Below, piece after piece: positions 1-8,831 of a stretch of 57,689 nucleotides of DNA. The stretch is from the NCBI GenBank assembly GCA_052034525.1, contig JBPOIK010000039.1:1-57689 (forward strand). The letters are read 5' to 3'. The translations under genes and the position numbers were made by a program. This stretch comes from JAFGJQ01 sp052034525. GTDB lineage: Bacteria; Planctomycetota; Phycisphaerae; UBA1845. Every line of letters begins with the position of its first letter. Within the stretch, counting starts at the first letter, position 1. The notes below the pieces were generated by a model, which was not told where the DNA came from, did no database searches, and saw only the letters and a program-made list of their open reading frames with translations.

Positions 1-406
1 GACGGCGAACCGGGCCTACACCGTGCTCGTGCTGGATGACGTGGAGCCGCTTCCTCTTCTGTACTACACTTCGCGGGTATCTTTCGGGCGGGCCCGCATC
101 CGCGTTATCAACGCCAGCCGGAACTCCCTGGCAATTGACGTCTACGAGCAAGGCGGACTGCGGTTTTTTGATGACATCCGCTATAACGAACCCGGCGACT
201 ACGCCTACATCACCGTGCCGGCCGGCACGTACGAATTGACGATCGAGCCGCTGGGCGGGTCCAAAACCCCTATCACGCTCGAACCGACACTGCTGGCAAG
301 AGGCCGGGTGTACACGCTCCTGGTGTTCGGCCGGGTGGACGCCGCCGACGATGCGAATCCGTTCTCGGCCCTCCTGCAGGACGACGGTTACGCCGGGGAG
401 CTGTGA
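1..406 (+). CDS. DUF4397 domain-containing protein, C-terminal part (5' end outside window)
   Basis: The reading frame is open from the first full codon at base 2 to the stop at 404-406, so the gene starts upstream of the window. The visible 134 residues hold the end of one beta-rich unit (RAYTVLVLDD) and a complete second unit (RARIRVINASRNSLAIDVY ... RVYTLLVFG). This is the DUF4397 pattern, an Ig-like beta-sandwich common in exported and cell-surface proteins of planctomycetes and myxobacteria. The recurring YTxLV strand suggests tandem domains. The signal peptide is not visible. The function of the family is unknown, and an extracytoplasmic location is inferred from the family. Confidence 0.7.
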   Translation, partial: TANRAYTVLVLDDVEPLPLLYYTSRVSFGRARIRVINASRNSLAIDVYEQGGLRFFDDIRYNEPGDYAYITVPAGTYELTIEPLGGSKTPITLEPTLLARGRVYTLLVFGRVDAADDANPFSALLQDDGYAGEL

Positions 407-445
407 TCCTCGCGGCCCGCACCGCGCGCGGGGGGTTTCGCGGCG

Positions 446-1027
446 TCAGCGGCGCTGGAAAATCGCCCGCCAGCCGCCCTTGGGCTGGGTGATGTTGCTG
501 TACGTGGCAAGCCCCGACGTGCGCGTCTCTTCGACCGTCACAAACGCATCCGAATCCACGGTGAGGGCGGTCCGGACCAGCGTGGGCGCGAGTCGCCGCG
601 AGACAGCGGCGAAACAGATCGTTACGGGGCCCTCTCGCCCGCGGCCGCGCAGGGTCGTGACGGGAAACCCGTTGATCCGCAGCGCGTGAGCGATGCTGTG
701 ACCTCGATCCCGCGAGATGATCCGAACGATCTGTTGTCCGATGGCCAGCTTGGATTCCAGCCACATGCCCACCCAGTTGCCCGTGGCGAAGCCCCCGGCA
801 TACGCGACAATATTGATCGGATGGTCCAGCCGCGTCACCACGCTGGAGACCGCCACGATCCAGATGCTCACCTCGAAGAAACCCAGAATCGGCGCCATGT
901 AGCGAGCGCCCCGGACGACGAAAATCATGCGCACGGTGCCGATCGACACATCGCCGATGCGGCAGACAAAGATGATCAGCGGCAGCCAGGCCGCGTGGCG
1001 ATCCAGGAATTCTGCGACATTGGGCAT
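446..1027 (-). CDS. UPF0316 / DUF2179-type membrane protein
   Basis: A 193-residue protein. The N-terminal half has three hydrophobic helices with the UPF0316 hallmarks SIGTVRMIF and GFFEVSIWI and a small-residue GGFATGNWVG helix. The C-terminal half is a soluble alpha/beta domain of DUF2179 type (GPVTICFAAVSRR). The family is found widely in bacteria and has no established biochemical function. I chose the ATG at 1027 because the family usually begins just before the first helix; a GTG at 1048 would add seven residues. It is convergent with the DUF4397 gene and divergent from the flavin reductase gene, so it is probably monocistronic. Confidence 0.85.
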   Translation of the reverse strand: MPNVAEFLDRHAAWLPLIIFVCRIGDVSIGTVRMIFVVRGARYMAPILGFFEVSIWIVAVSSVVTRLDHPINIVAYAGGFATGNWVGMWLESKLAIGQQIVRIISRDRGHSIAHALRINGFPVTTLRGRGREGPVTICFAAVSRRLAPTLVRTALTVDSDAFVTVEETRTSGLATYSNITQPKGGWRAIFQRR

Positions 1028-1224
1028 TGCGGGGCTCTCTTGTTCCACTATTCCGCCGTAACCTCACGAGTCGAGACGCCGGCCACGGGAGAAGAATGGT
1101 ACCTATCCGGCGCCGGCGTGCAATCGCGCCCGATGAAACCGGCGGGCGGCCCGGACCGTCACCCCTTGGCTCATCACCGGACGGCCGCTACAGTTCGGGC
1201 CGGAATAGACCCGGAGAAACCGCA

Positions 1225-1779
1225 ATGACCCGAATCGCAATTGATCCGAGTGACTGGTTGGGCCACGCCCGGCTTGTTCGCGAAGTGTACGGTCGGCTGA
1301 CCGCGGAAGGCATCTTGATCGCCGCGGCGGACGAATCCGGCCGACTGAACCCGATGACGATCGGATGGGCTGTCTTCGGGCGCATCTGGGGTCGACCGAT
1401 GTTCCCCGTACTCGTCCGGCCCTCCCGTTACACGTATCGATGCATCGAGCACACGGGAGACTTCACCGTGAATGTCATGCCTCCGGAACTCGCTGACGTC
1501 GTGGGCGCCTGTGGCAAGACTTCCGGGCGAAGCCTCGATAAGATCGCCGCGCACGGGCTGAAGGTTCTGCCCAGCCGCCACATCGGCAGCGGCGGCCTGG
1601 CCGAGGCGAACATCGTCTTGGAGTGTCGGGTGGTTCACCGCAATGACGTTCAGCCGCCGAGCTTCGCTCCGGACATCATCGCCAGCTACTACCCGGAGGG
1701 AGACTTTCATCGCGTCTATTTTGGACACGTGCTGGGGGTCTCGGTTCGAGAGGGCTTCCTTCAGGACGATTCAGCCTGA
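1225..1779 (+). CDS. Flavin reductase-like domain protein
   Basis: A 184-residue split-barrel FMN-binding protein. The sequence follows the flavin reductase family: LTAEGILIAAADESG, then NPMTIGW, the PSRYTYRCIE segment, FTVNVMP, the CGKTSGRSLDK loop that contacts flavin phosphate, and a late LECRV strand. Members use NAD(P)H to reduce FMN or serve small flavoprotein electron transfer chains; the partner is not evident here. The ATG at 1225 follows a GGAGAAAC ribosome-binding site. The frame extends upstream to 1027, but that part is arginine-rich and unlike any protein domain. It stands alone and divergent from the UPF0316 gene. Confidence 0.85.
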   Translation: MTRIAIDPSDWLGHARLVREVYGRLTAEGILIAAADESGRLNPMTIGWAVFGRIWGRPMFPVLVRPSRYTYRCIEHTGDFTVNVMPPELADVVGACGKTSGRSLDKIAAHGLKVLPSRHIGSGGLAEANIVLECRVVHRNDVQPPSFAPDIIASYYPEGDFHRVYFGHVLGVSVREGFLQDDSA

Positions 1780-1903
1780 CCGGACGCCCGCCGCTCATTG
1801 CCGACGGGAACCGCGCGCTTATGATGGGCGGCCAGGATAGTCACCGCGGATGTCAGTGATGGTTCTCGGCTCCATTCACACTCGACAGAACAAGTGCGGC
1901 CGA

Positions 1904-3568
1904 ATGCGGAACGCCGCTTTTGTGGCGTGCCTGTTGGTGATCCTCGCAAGCGGCGAAATCCGAATGGCCAGAGGCGCTGCGGTTGGGATCAGCGAAACTC
2001 GCCCGGCGCAAGAATCCACGGCACGGGAGTTCGTGAATCCGATTTACGAGGGGGCCGACCCTTGGATTGTCCAACACGACGGCCAATACTACCTGTGTCG
2101 TTCCGAACAAGACCAAGCCATTTCCGTCTGGAAATCCGGGGCGCTGAGCGACCCCGGTGCCAGGCGAATCGTCTGGGCCGCGCCGAAGCAAGGATGGAAC
2201 TCCAGGCAGGTCTGGGCTCCGGAACTGCATCGTCTGCGAGGTCGCTGGTACATCTACTACGCCGCCAGCGACGGCCGAAATGAGAACCATCGCATGGGCG
2301 TGCTGGAGGCGGCCACCGACGATCCACAGGGGCCGTACGTCGATAAGGGGACGCTCTACACGGGCGACGAAGCCGCCGACCGGACGAACAATCGGTGGGC
2401 GATCGACGGCACTCCCCTACAGATCGGCGATCGCCTGTATCTGGTGTGGTCCGGGTGGCCGGAGACTCAGGACGTGCAATATCTGTATATTGCCCCGATG
2501 GAAGACCCATGCACGGTATCCGGTAATCGAGTCCGGCTCTGCGACAACGCGACTTACGACTGGGAGCGGGTCGGCGGCACGCCGGCCGGTCGGGGCCTGA
2601 ACGAAGGCCCGCAGATATTCCGCACGGAAGATCGCGTGTGCATCGTATATTCATGCAGCGGGTCCTGGGAGCCGACGTACAAACTCGGTCTGTTGCACAT
2701 GGCTGCCGATGCCAACCCGTTGGATCCGGCAAGCTGGACCAAGGCGGACCGTCCGATCTTCCAGGCCACCGATGGGGTTTTTGGTGTCGGGCACGCGTGT
2801 TTCGTGAAGTCGCCGGACGGCACAGAGGAGTGGATCGTCTATCACTCGAAGGTGTCGGCGAACCCCGGCTGGGAACGGATTGTCAACATACAACCGTTTG
2901 CCCGGACCATCGACGGTTTGCCCGACTTTGGCGACCCGGTGCCTCCGGGCCTGCCTCTGCGGGCGCCGTCCGGAGAGCCGCCCTTCCTTCCCGGCGCAGA
3001 CTTCGCGGAGACGTTTGAAAGTGGAAACTGGGACCGGTGGCGGTACTTCGGCCCCGGAGGTTCCATCCGGGTGGATTCCGGCTCCCTGATCCTGGGCAGC
3101 CTCGCGATGGATCGTGGGGGGCATCGCTATCGCATGGGTGAGAAGGCACTGGTCCGTGGCGTGGAGTATTCGGATCTGTCCGTGCAGGCGCGGGTTCGGA
3201 TCGAGCGGGGCGAGCGAGACGCCGGGATTCTCTTTCGCGTGCGGCGTCCGTCCGTCGGATACGACGCGCAGCAGGGGTATTTCGCGGGGATCATCCCCGG
3301 CACGAAGAAGGTGGTGCTGGGCAAGACGGACGGCACACGGTGGCACGAAATGGCCGTCGTCGACCATCCGGTGGAGGCCGGGCGATGGTACTCGTTGCGG
3401 GTCGAAGCGGTTGGCGACCGCATTCGGGTGTTCGTTGATGAAGAACAGAAAGTGAACACACACGACGGCGATTACACGGCCGGCATGGTGGGCGTGCGGG
3501 TGGTGGATACGTGCGCACGATTCGATGACTTCCACGTCAGCCCGCAGGCACGGAGCGCGGCCAGGTGA
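1904..3568 (+). CDS. Exported glycoside hydrolase family 43 protein with C-terminal LamG/DUF1080-like domain
   Basis: A 554-residue protein. From the ATG at 1904 there is a signal-like segment (RNAAFVACLLVILASG). A GTG/ATG region at 1850-1859 in the same frame would put a polar extension before it. The five-bladed propeller of GH43 follows at about 45-370. The three acidic active-site residues are recognisable: Asp52 in GADPW (general base), Asp168 in WAIDGTP (pKa modulator) and Glu234 in LNEGP (general acid), with the family hallmark VWAPELHRLRGRWYIYYA. Residues from about 385 to the end form a beta-sandwich like LamG/DUF1080 domains, perhaps a carbohydrate-binding module. The likely role is cleavage of arabinose- or xylose-containing plant or algal polysaccharide outside the cytoplasm. 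No SusCD-like or other polysaccharide-utilisation genes are adjacent. Confidence 0.88.
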   Translation: MRNAAFVACLLVILASGEIRMARGAAVGISETRPAQESTAREFVNPIYEGADPWIVQHDGQYYLCRSEQDQAISVWKSGALSDPGARRIVWAAPKQGWNSRQVWAPELHRLRGRWYIYYAASDGRNENHRMGVLEAATDDPQGPYVDKGTLYTGDEAADRTNNRWAIDGTPLQIGDRLYLVWSGWPETQDVQYLYIAPMEDPCTVSGNRVRLCDNATYDWERVGGTPAGRGLNEGPQIFRTEDRVCIVYSCSGSWEPTYKLGLLHMAADANPLDPASWTKADRPIFQATDGVFGVGHACFVKSPDGTEEWIVYHSKVSANPGWERIVNIQPFARTIDGLPDFGDPVPPGLPLRAPSGEPPFLPGADFAETFESGNWDRWRYFGPGGSIRVDSGSLILGSLAMDRGGHRYRMGEKALVRGVEYSDLSVQARVRIERGERDAGILFRVRRPSVGYDAQQGYFAGIIPGTKKVVLGKTDGTRWHEMAVVDHPVEAGRWYSLRVEAVGDRIRVFVDEEQKVNTHDGDYTAGMVGVRVVDTCARFDDFHVSPQARSAAR

Positions 3569-3672
3569 CCATTCGGCCGGCCCTACCCCTCGGGGGAATT
3601 CTGAAAAATGCGAATGCCGTCCGCATCGCGGCGTTCAGCCAGACGGGCCAATGACCGATATTATCAGTTACG

Positions 3673-5142
3673 ATGCGGATTGCCCTGATTAATCCCTGCC
3701 CTGAGACGGATCTGCAACGGCACCGCTATGGTGTCGGGCACCTGGGGCTCGGTTATGTGGCGGCCTGCCTCGTGCATGGGGGGCACGATGTGCGCGGGAT
3801 CGACGCCAAGACCCACGGGCTCGATCTATCAACCGTCGTACGGCAGGTGCACGGCATCAACCCGAGGCTTGTCGGCGTCACGGCAATGACGCACGAAATC
3901 GTCCATGTCGGGAGGCTCGCCGGCGCCATCAAGAAGGTTCTGCCGGAAGCGATCGTCATGGTCGGCGGTCCGCACACAACCGCCTTGCCCGAAGAGACGC
4001 TGTCCGAGTTCTCCGCCATTGACGTCGCCGTCCGGGGTGAGGGCGAGCGGACGGCATTCGAGCTGGCAGCCGCCATCGCGGGAGGGAACCCCCGGCACAC
4101 CTGGGCGTCGATTGCCGGAATCACGTACCGCGACAACGGGCAGATCGTTCGGAACGCGGACCGCCCGTTCATCGAGGAGCTCGACACACTGCCGTTTCCG
4201 GCCTGGGAGCGGTTCCCCACGCCTCCCAAAGGGTGGGGGTTGTATGCGGGCCGCGGCTGCCCGTTTCGCTGCGCGTTCTGTCAGCGAGTTCTCGGCAGCC
4301 GCATCCGGCTGCGCAGCGTGGACAACGTACTGGCCGAGATTCAGGAACTGGAGGAACGCATCGGTCAGCGAACTTCGTGGTTCCAGGACGAAACGTTCGG
4401 CGTGAACCTCCGCTGGACGAACGAGCTGCTGGATCGGCTCATCGAACGTGGCCACCGTCAGGACAGGGTTTGGCACTGGAAGGCCAACTCGCGGGCGAAT
4501 CTGGCCGACCGCGCACTGTACCGCAAGATGAAACAGGCCGGTTGCACGATGCTCGATTTCGGGATCGAATCCGGGAACCCGTCGATCCTGCGGCGCATTC
4601 ACAAGAATATCACGTTGAGCCAGGCCCGTCGGGCCATCGCGGCGGCGCGGGCCGCCGGATTGCGGACCAACGCCTTTTTCATCATCGGCCATCCGGGCGA
4701 AACATGGTCCACGGCAATGCAAACCGTCCGCTTCGCGCCGATGTGCGGAGCAGACTCGATCGCCGTCGGCGTGATGGTGCCGTATCCGGGCACCGAGATA
4801 TGGAATATGGCCCGCCGCGGGCAATGGGGTTACCGCCTGACGAGCAGAGACTGGCGGCACTACGACAAGTATTTCGGAAACGCCCTGGAGTCACGGTATC
4901 TGACCCACCGCGAAATGGAACTGCTCCAGAGTCTCACCTACTTGTCCTTCTATATCGGCACCGGCCGTTATCGTGAGCTGCTCGAATTCGTCAGCCGGTT
5001 TCGTAGAGAGGCCGGGCAGATGGTCCGCCGGCTGCTCGGTCTTGACCACGCGCGGCTTTCGCGACCCCATGCCGCGCCGAACACGCTCCGGCAAGCTCCC
5101 CTGGCCGAATCGACACCCGCGCCCCTGGCGTCCGCCGGATGA
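3673..5142 (+). CDS. B12-binding-domain radical SAM protein
   Basis: A 489-residue protein. Residues 1-140 form the Rossmann-like cobalamin-binding domain (IALINPCPE, GHLGLGYVAACL, VGVTAMT, IVMVGGPHTT, VAVRGEGE). The radical SAM core follows with the CxxxCxxC cluster motif GCPFRCAFC (Cys196, Cys200, Cys203) and later core strands (LDFGIESGNPSILRRI, IIGHPGET). The family includes methyltransferases, cyclases and thiomethyl-transfer enzymes acting on lipids, tetrapyrroles and peptides; nothing in the neighbourhood tells the substrate. The tail after about 460 is low-complexity and Pro/Ala-rich. The gene appears monocistronic, with about 200 bases before the convergent tRNA. Confidence 0.9.
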   Translation: MRIALINPCPETDLQRHRYGVGHLGLGYVAACLVHGGHDVRGIDAKTHGLDLSTVVRQVHGINPRLVGVTAMTHEIVHVGRLAGAIKKVLPEAIVMVGGPHTTALPEETLSEFSAIDVAVRGEGERTAFELAAAIAGGNPRHTWASIAGITYRDNGQIVRNADRPFIEELDTLPFPAWERFPTPPKGWGLYAGRGCPFRCAFCQRVLGSRIRLRSVDNVLAEIQELEERIGQRTSWFQDETFGVNLRWTNELLDRLIERGHRQDRVWHWKANSRANLADRALYRKMKQAGCTMLDFGIESGNPSILRRIHKNITLSQARRAIAAARAAGLRTNAFFIIGHPGETWSTAMQTVRFAPMCGADSIAVGVMVPYPGTEIWNMARRGQWGYRLTSRDWRHYDKYFGNALESRYLTHREMELLQSLTYLSFYIGTGRYRELLEFVSRFRREAGQMVRRLLGLDHARLSRPHAAPNTLRQAPLAESTPAPLASAG

Positions 5143-5347
5143 CCTGCTTCTGTCTACTGCGGGAAACCTGTTCGGGATGATGTCCCTTCAGACCTTCCGC
5201 CGGGCACTGGATGCCGGAACCCCGCAGTCGAATCGACTTGCGATGCACTGACGCAGGGATTCGGCGAAATCGCCAGAGGGGACTTTAAGGTGGGCGCCAT
5301 CGGACCCGCTTCCCGTGATTCCGCCAAACGCCTGCCCAGCATCGGAT
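5143..5347. other. Intergenic region between radical SAM gene and tRNA-Ser
   Basis: About 205 bases without a convincing gene. It carries the 3' sides of two convergent units. I see no strong hairpin followed by a T-run. Confidence 0.4.
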
Positions 5348-5434
5348 CGGAGAGGGGGGGATTCGAACCCCCGGTACGGCAAGCCGCACACTGGTTTTCG
5401 AAACCAGCTCCTTCAGCCACTCGGACACCTCTCC
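5348..5434 (-). tRNA. tRNA-Ser, anticodon CGA
   Basis: On the minus strand an 87-nt cloverleaf can be folded. The acceptor stem is GGAGAGG/CCTCTCC with discriminator G. The anticodon stem CTGGT/ACCAG encloses the loop TTCGAAA, giving anticodon CGA, which reads UCG (serine). The long variable arm TGTGCGGCTTGCCGTACC is typical of class II tRNA-Ser, and the T arm is GGGGG-TTCGAAT-CCCCC. The CCA end is not encoded: the next bases are ATCC, so a CCA-adding enzyme is needed. Confidence 0.97.
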
Positions 5435-5453
5435 ACGTGGCCATCAGCCAATA

Positions 5454-5482
5454 CGTGTACCAGAACCGGGCGGGCGTGTAAA
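5454..5482 (-). promoter_or_regulatory. Possible sigma-70-type promoter of tRNA-Ser
   Basis: On the minus strand TTTACA (5477-5482), a 17-base spacer and TACACG (5454-5459) lie 19 bases upstream of the tRNA 5' end. The -35 box is one base off consensus; the -10 box is poor. The position is right for a tRNA promoter but the match is only suggestive. Confidence 0.35.
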
Positions 5483-5528
5483 ACCCGGGTCCCGGCTCGA
5501 ATTGTCCGCAGGTGACGGCGGGAGCGGC

Positions 5529-6302
5529 CTATGGCTCATGGGGGAAGTCTGCGTCGATTTCGGCGCCCGCCAGCTCCACAAGGAACCCCGCGATCCGACC
5601 GCACACCAGGTCCAGATACGCCCGGCCTTTCTCCGCGGTTGCCCGCGACGGGTTTCCCACGCCGCAATGGTCACAGGCCTTCGCAAAATCCCGGCTCGTC
5701 CAGACCCAGCCCCGACGAAGGGCCTCGAACCGGAATGGCCGGGCTTGGCCGGCATCGGCCACCGGCAGTTCCACCAGGTCCGGATAGAGCGCCATCGCAA
5801 CGGATGTCTCCATCTCACCCGCGTGGTCGTCCGGCGCGTCGAAGATCTCCGGGTATTTGTCGTATCCGACCTTCCACCAATCGCACAGAAACACGAACAT
5901 GTCCAGCTCGGATTGGACCTGCCGGATCAGCGGGGCGAACGTGTTGCCCCCATGCCCGTTGAGAATGACCGCTTTGCGAATCCCGTGGCGCCGCAGCGAG
6001 ACGAGAATATCGCGCACCATCGCGTCCAGGTTCGTTTGCGAGACGTGGATCGTCAGCGGATACGCCATCAGATTGCAATCCACCCCGTATGGCAACGTCG
6101 GCAGACACACTACGGATTCGCATCCCGGCCAGGCCAGCTCGCACGCCCGCCGGGCAACCCACGTCGTGTGCCGCAGATCGTTCCCCTCCGGCAGATGCCG
6201 GTTGTGCGCTTCGGTGGCTCCGACCGGCAGCACAGCGACCTGATATCGCCGGTTCCGGATCCGGTACAGGTTCGTCGCGCTCAGATCCCATTCGTCGATC
6301 AT
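5529..6302 (-). CDS. Creatininase-family amidohydrolase
   Basis: A 257-residue protein with the metal-binding signature of the creatininase/ArfB/MftE fold. It shows VGATEAHNRHLPEGND (Glu31, His33, Asp42 region), the NGHGGN loop at about 113-118, and DDHAGEMETS with the conserved Glu that binds the second metal. The family cleaves cyclic or linear amides such as creatinine, N-formylamines of riboflavin/F420 pathways, and mycofactocin precursor ends. No pathway partner is adjacent, so the substrate cannot be named. Start is the ATG at 6302. It is divergent from the iorA gene, with 270 bases between them. Confidence 0.88.
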   Translation of the reverse strand: MIDEWDLSATNLYRIRNRRYQVAVLPVGATEAHNRHLPEGNDLRHTTWVARRACELAWPGCESVVCLPTLPYGVDCNLMAYPLTIHVSQTNLDAMVRDILVSLRRHGIRKAVILNGHGGNTFAPLIRQVQSELDMFVFLCDWWKVGYDKYPEIFDAPDDHAGEMETSVAMALYPDLVELPVADAGQARPFRFEALRRGWVWTSRDFAKACDHCGVGNPSRATAEKGRAYLDLVCGRIAGFLVELAGAEIDADFPHEP

Positions 6303-6575
6303 GCGTGCTTCTCCGTAGCCGCATCATAGGCCCCGCCGGCCGGAATTCCCAACGCGCCGCCCCGCGTTCCCGTTGATCCGGACGCCGGGATATGCTAATA
6401 CGAACCGCATACGGTCGGTCCCGCCGGCCACCTGGGCCGCTTATGCAGCGAAGCGGCGGGGAATCCCTGACGGCGGCCGTGGAGGCAGCTCGCCGGCGCC
6501 CCCGTCAACTGGCATCGCACGCCTCGTGTGCCCATATCGCCCGCGGCATGGGGGTGTGCGTCAGAGGTCTCGACC

Positions 6576-8207
6576 ATGAGCGCACCGGACCGATACCTGT
6601 GGAGCGGAAACGAGGCTGTCGCACACGCCGCCCTGGACGCCGGCGTCACGCTGGGGACCGGCTATCCCGGCACACCCTCGACGGAGATTCTCGAGCACTT
6701 CTCGGCGTTGGGCGGGCGGGGTCAATGGTCGCCCAACGAGAAGGTCGCCCTGGAGGTCGGCCTCGGGGCGGCGTTTGCCCGCGGCCGCGCCCTGGTCACC
6801 ATGAAACACGTGGGGCTGAACGTAGCCGCCGATCCGCTGTTCACCGCCGCCTATACCGGGGTGTCCGGCGCGCTGGTGCTGATCTCTGCCGACGATCCCG
6901 GCATGGCCTCCAGCCAGAACGAGCAGGACAACCGCCGGTACGCCGTGGCGGCGGGCGTGCCCATGTTCGAGCCCTCGGACTCCCAGGAGGCATACGATTT
7001 CACCCTCGCGGCCATTGAGACGTCGGAGCGCTGGCACATTCCGGTCATCCTGCGCATGACGACGCGCGTCTGCCATTCGCTGACCGTGGTTCGGCTAGTC
7101 TGCCGGCTTGCCGCGCCGCCGTCGACGGCGTTCGAACACGATATTCCCGGCCGGGTCATGATTCCGGCCAACGCCCGACCCGCCCATCGTCGTCTGCGGC
7201 AGAAACTGAGCGAGATTCTGGCCTGGAACGAGGCGTCCGGTCCGAATCGTGTGATCGCCGGCGACCGGAACATCGGTCTGATCGCGTCCGGCATTACGTA
7301 CGTGCATGCCCGCGAGGCCGCCCCGACCGCCAGCATGCTCAAGATCGGCATGACGTATCCATTGCCCATCGAGACCATTCGCCGGTTCGTGGACTCGGTG
7401 GATCGCTGCATCGTCCTGGAAGAGGGTGACCCGTACCTGGCCGAGAGCATTCGCGCCGCCGGCATCCGCGTGGAGGACAAGCCCGAGAGCTACCGGTTCG
7501 GTGAGTTGAACGTCGCGCGTGTGGGCCGCATTCTGGCGGGCGACGTTTCGCCGGAGCCGGCCGCGCCAAAGGGCAAGCCGCCGGCCCTGTGCAACAACTG
7601 TCCCCACCGCGTCGCATTTGAGACGCTGCACGAGATGGACTGCCTGGTAGCGGGCGACATCGGCTGCTATACGCTGGGCGCGCTGCCGCCGTTCAGCGCC
7701 ATGGACACGTGCGTGTGCATGGGCGCCAGCATCAACGTGGGCCTGGGCATGCGGCACGTGCTCCCGGAAGATCAGGCGCGCCGCGTGGTCAGCGTGATCG
7801 GTGACAGCACGTTCGTCCACAGCGGCATCACCGGACTGGCCGAGATGGTCTACAACCGGCCCTCCACGGGGCACGTGGTGATCATCCTGGACAACGGAAC
7901 CACGGCGATGACCGGCCTGCAGGAGCATGCGGGCACCGGCCGGACGCTGGATCATCAACCGACCGGCAAAATACGCTTCGAGGATCTGGCCCGCAGCATG
8001 GGCATCGAGCAGGTACACGTGACTGATCCGTTCGAGCAGCCACAGGAACTCGGCCGCCTGCTGAAAAAGGCCCTGGCGTCCAACGATCTGACGCTCATCA
8101 TTGCCCGCCAGCCGTGCCTGCTGGCTGCCAGTCGCATCAAACAGTACGAGCGAGCCGCTCAGGAGTCCAAATCCTCGACCGCTGTGCAGAGTGGCAGTTC
8201 GGCCTGA
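6576..8207 (+). CDS. iorA: Indolepyruvate:ferredoxin oxidoreductase alpha-type subunit lacking the ferredoxin domain
   Basis: A 543-residue protein. The N-terminal pyrimidine-binding and core region begins YLWSGNEAVAHAALDAGV and continues TGYPGTPSTEI. The C-terminal thiamine-diphosphate domain has LCNNCPHR, GDIGCYTLG, VCMGASINVGLG and GDSTFVHSGI. IorA with IorB oxidatively decarboxylates aryl-pyruvates from amino-acid breakdown to aryl-acetyl-CoA, reducing ferredoxin. Canonical IorA is around 600 residues or more and ends with two 4Fe-4S clusters of ferredoxin type. Here the protein stops shortly after IIARQPCLLA and the cysteine-rich tail is absent. The ATG at 6576 was chosen because the family starts just before the glycine-rich segment. 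It forms an operon with iorB, 57 bases downstream. Confidence 0.9.
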   Translation: MSAPDRYLWSGNEAVAHAALDAGVTLGTGYPGTPSTEILEHFSALGGRGQWSPNEKVALEVGLGAAFARGRALVTMKHVGLNVAADPLFTAAYTGVSGALVLISADDPGMASSQNEQDNRRYAVAAGVPMFEPSDSQEAYDFTLAAIETSERWHIPVILRMTTRVCHSLTVVRLVCRLAAPPSTAFEHDIPGRVMIPANARPAHRRLRQKLSEILAWNEASGPNRVIAGDRNIGLIASGITYVHAREAAPTASMLKIGMTYPLPIETIRRFVDSVDRCIVLEEGDPYLAESIRAAGIRVEDKPESYRFGELNVARVGRILAGDVSPEPAAPKGKPPALCNNCPHRVAFETLHEMDCLVAGDIGCYTLGALPPFSAMDTCVCMGASINVGLGMRHVLPEDQARRVVSVIGDSTFVHSGITGLAEMVYNRPSTGHVVIILDNGTTAMTGLQEHAGTGRTLDHQPTGKIRFEDLARSMGIEQVHVTDPFEQPQELGRLLKKALASNDLTLIIARQPCLLAASRIKQYERAAQESKSSTAVQSGSSA

Positions 8208-8264
8208 GGCGATCGGTGAATCCCGCGCGCCGCTGCGGCGTAGCGGAAAGGAGGATGGTCCACG

Positions 8265-8747
8265 ATGGCCCGTACCGTGACAAATGTCGTTTTCGCCGGC
8301 CTGGGAGGCCAGGGCGTGATCAAGGCTTCGGATATTCTGGCGCAGGCCGCCTTCCGGCACGGCCATGACGTCAAGAAGAGCGAAATCCATGGCATGAGCC
8401 AGCGCGGCGGCTCGGTCACCAGCGATGTCCGTTTCGGTGACGAAGTGCTCAGCCCGATGGTCCCGGACGGCCGGACGGATTATCTGGTCGTGCTTGCGCC
8501 CGAAGAGGTGGAGGCCAATCGGCGGCGGCTGCGCGAGGGCGGCACGCTCATTGCGCCCGACGCCATCGATCCGGCCGCGCTGGCCAACCCCAGAAGCCTG
8601 AACGTGGCCCTGCTCGGCGTGCTGAGTGCCCACTTGGACATTCCCGAGTCGCTCTGGCTTGACACGATCCACCAGGCGTTTCCCGAAAAGCTTCATCGCA
8701 CGAACGACGCCGCCTTCGCGCTGGGCCGAAAGCAGCGCGGCGTGTGA
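8265..8747 (+). CDS. iorB: Indolepyruvate:ferredoxin oxidoreductase beta subunit
   Basis: A 160-residue protein of the pyruvate/ketoisovalerate oxidoreductase gamma-type family. Hallmarks are VVFAGLGGQGVIKASDILAQ at the N-terminus, then SEIHGMSQRGGSV and LAPEEVEANR. It supplies the CoA-side domain that pairs with IorA. It is somewhat shorter than typical IorB proteins (about 190-200), mostly at the C-terminal end. A good ribosome-binding site (AAAGGAGG) precedes the ATG. It is co-transcribed with iorA by position. No ferredoxin gene lies next to it, although IorA here lacks its own cluster domain. Confidence 0.92.
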   Translation: MARTVTNVVFAGLGGQGVIKASDILAQAAFRHGHDVKKSEIHGMSQRGGSVTSDVRFGDEVLSPMVPDGRTDYLVVLAPEEVEANRRRLREGGTLIAPDAIDPAALANPRSLNVALLGVLSAHLDIPESLWLDTIHQAFPEKLHRTNDAAFALGRKQRGV

Positions 8748-8831
8748 GCGTTTCGCCGCGGGTTCCGGCGGCACCGATGTGACTGCGCGGCCCGTACTGT
8801 CCGGCGGCAAAGGCATTGGTTGCGTGCGGTC

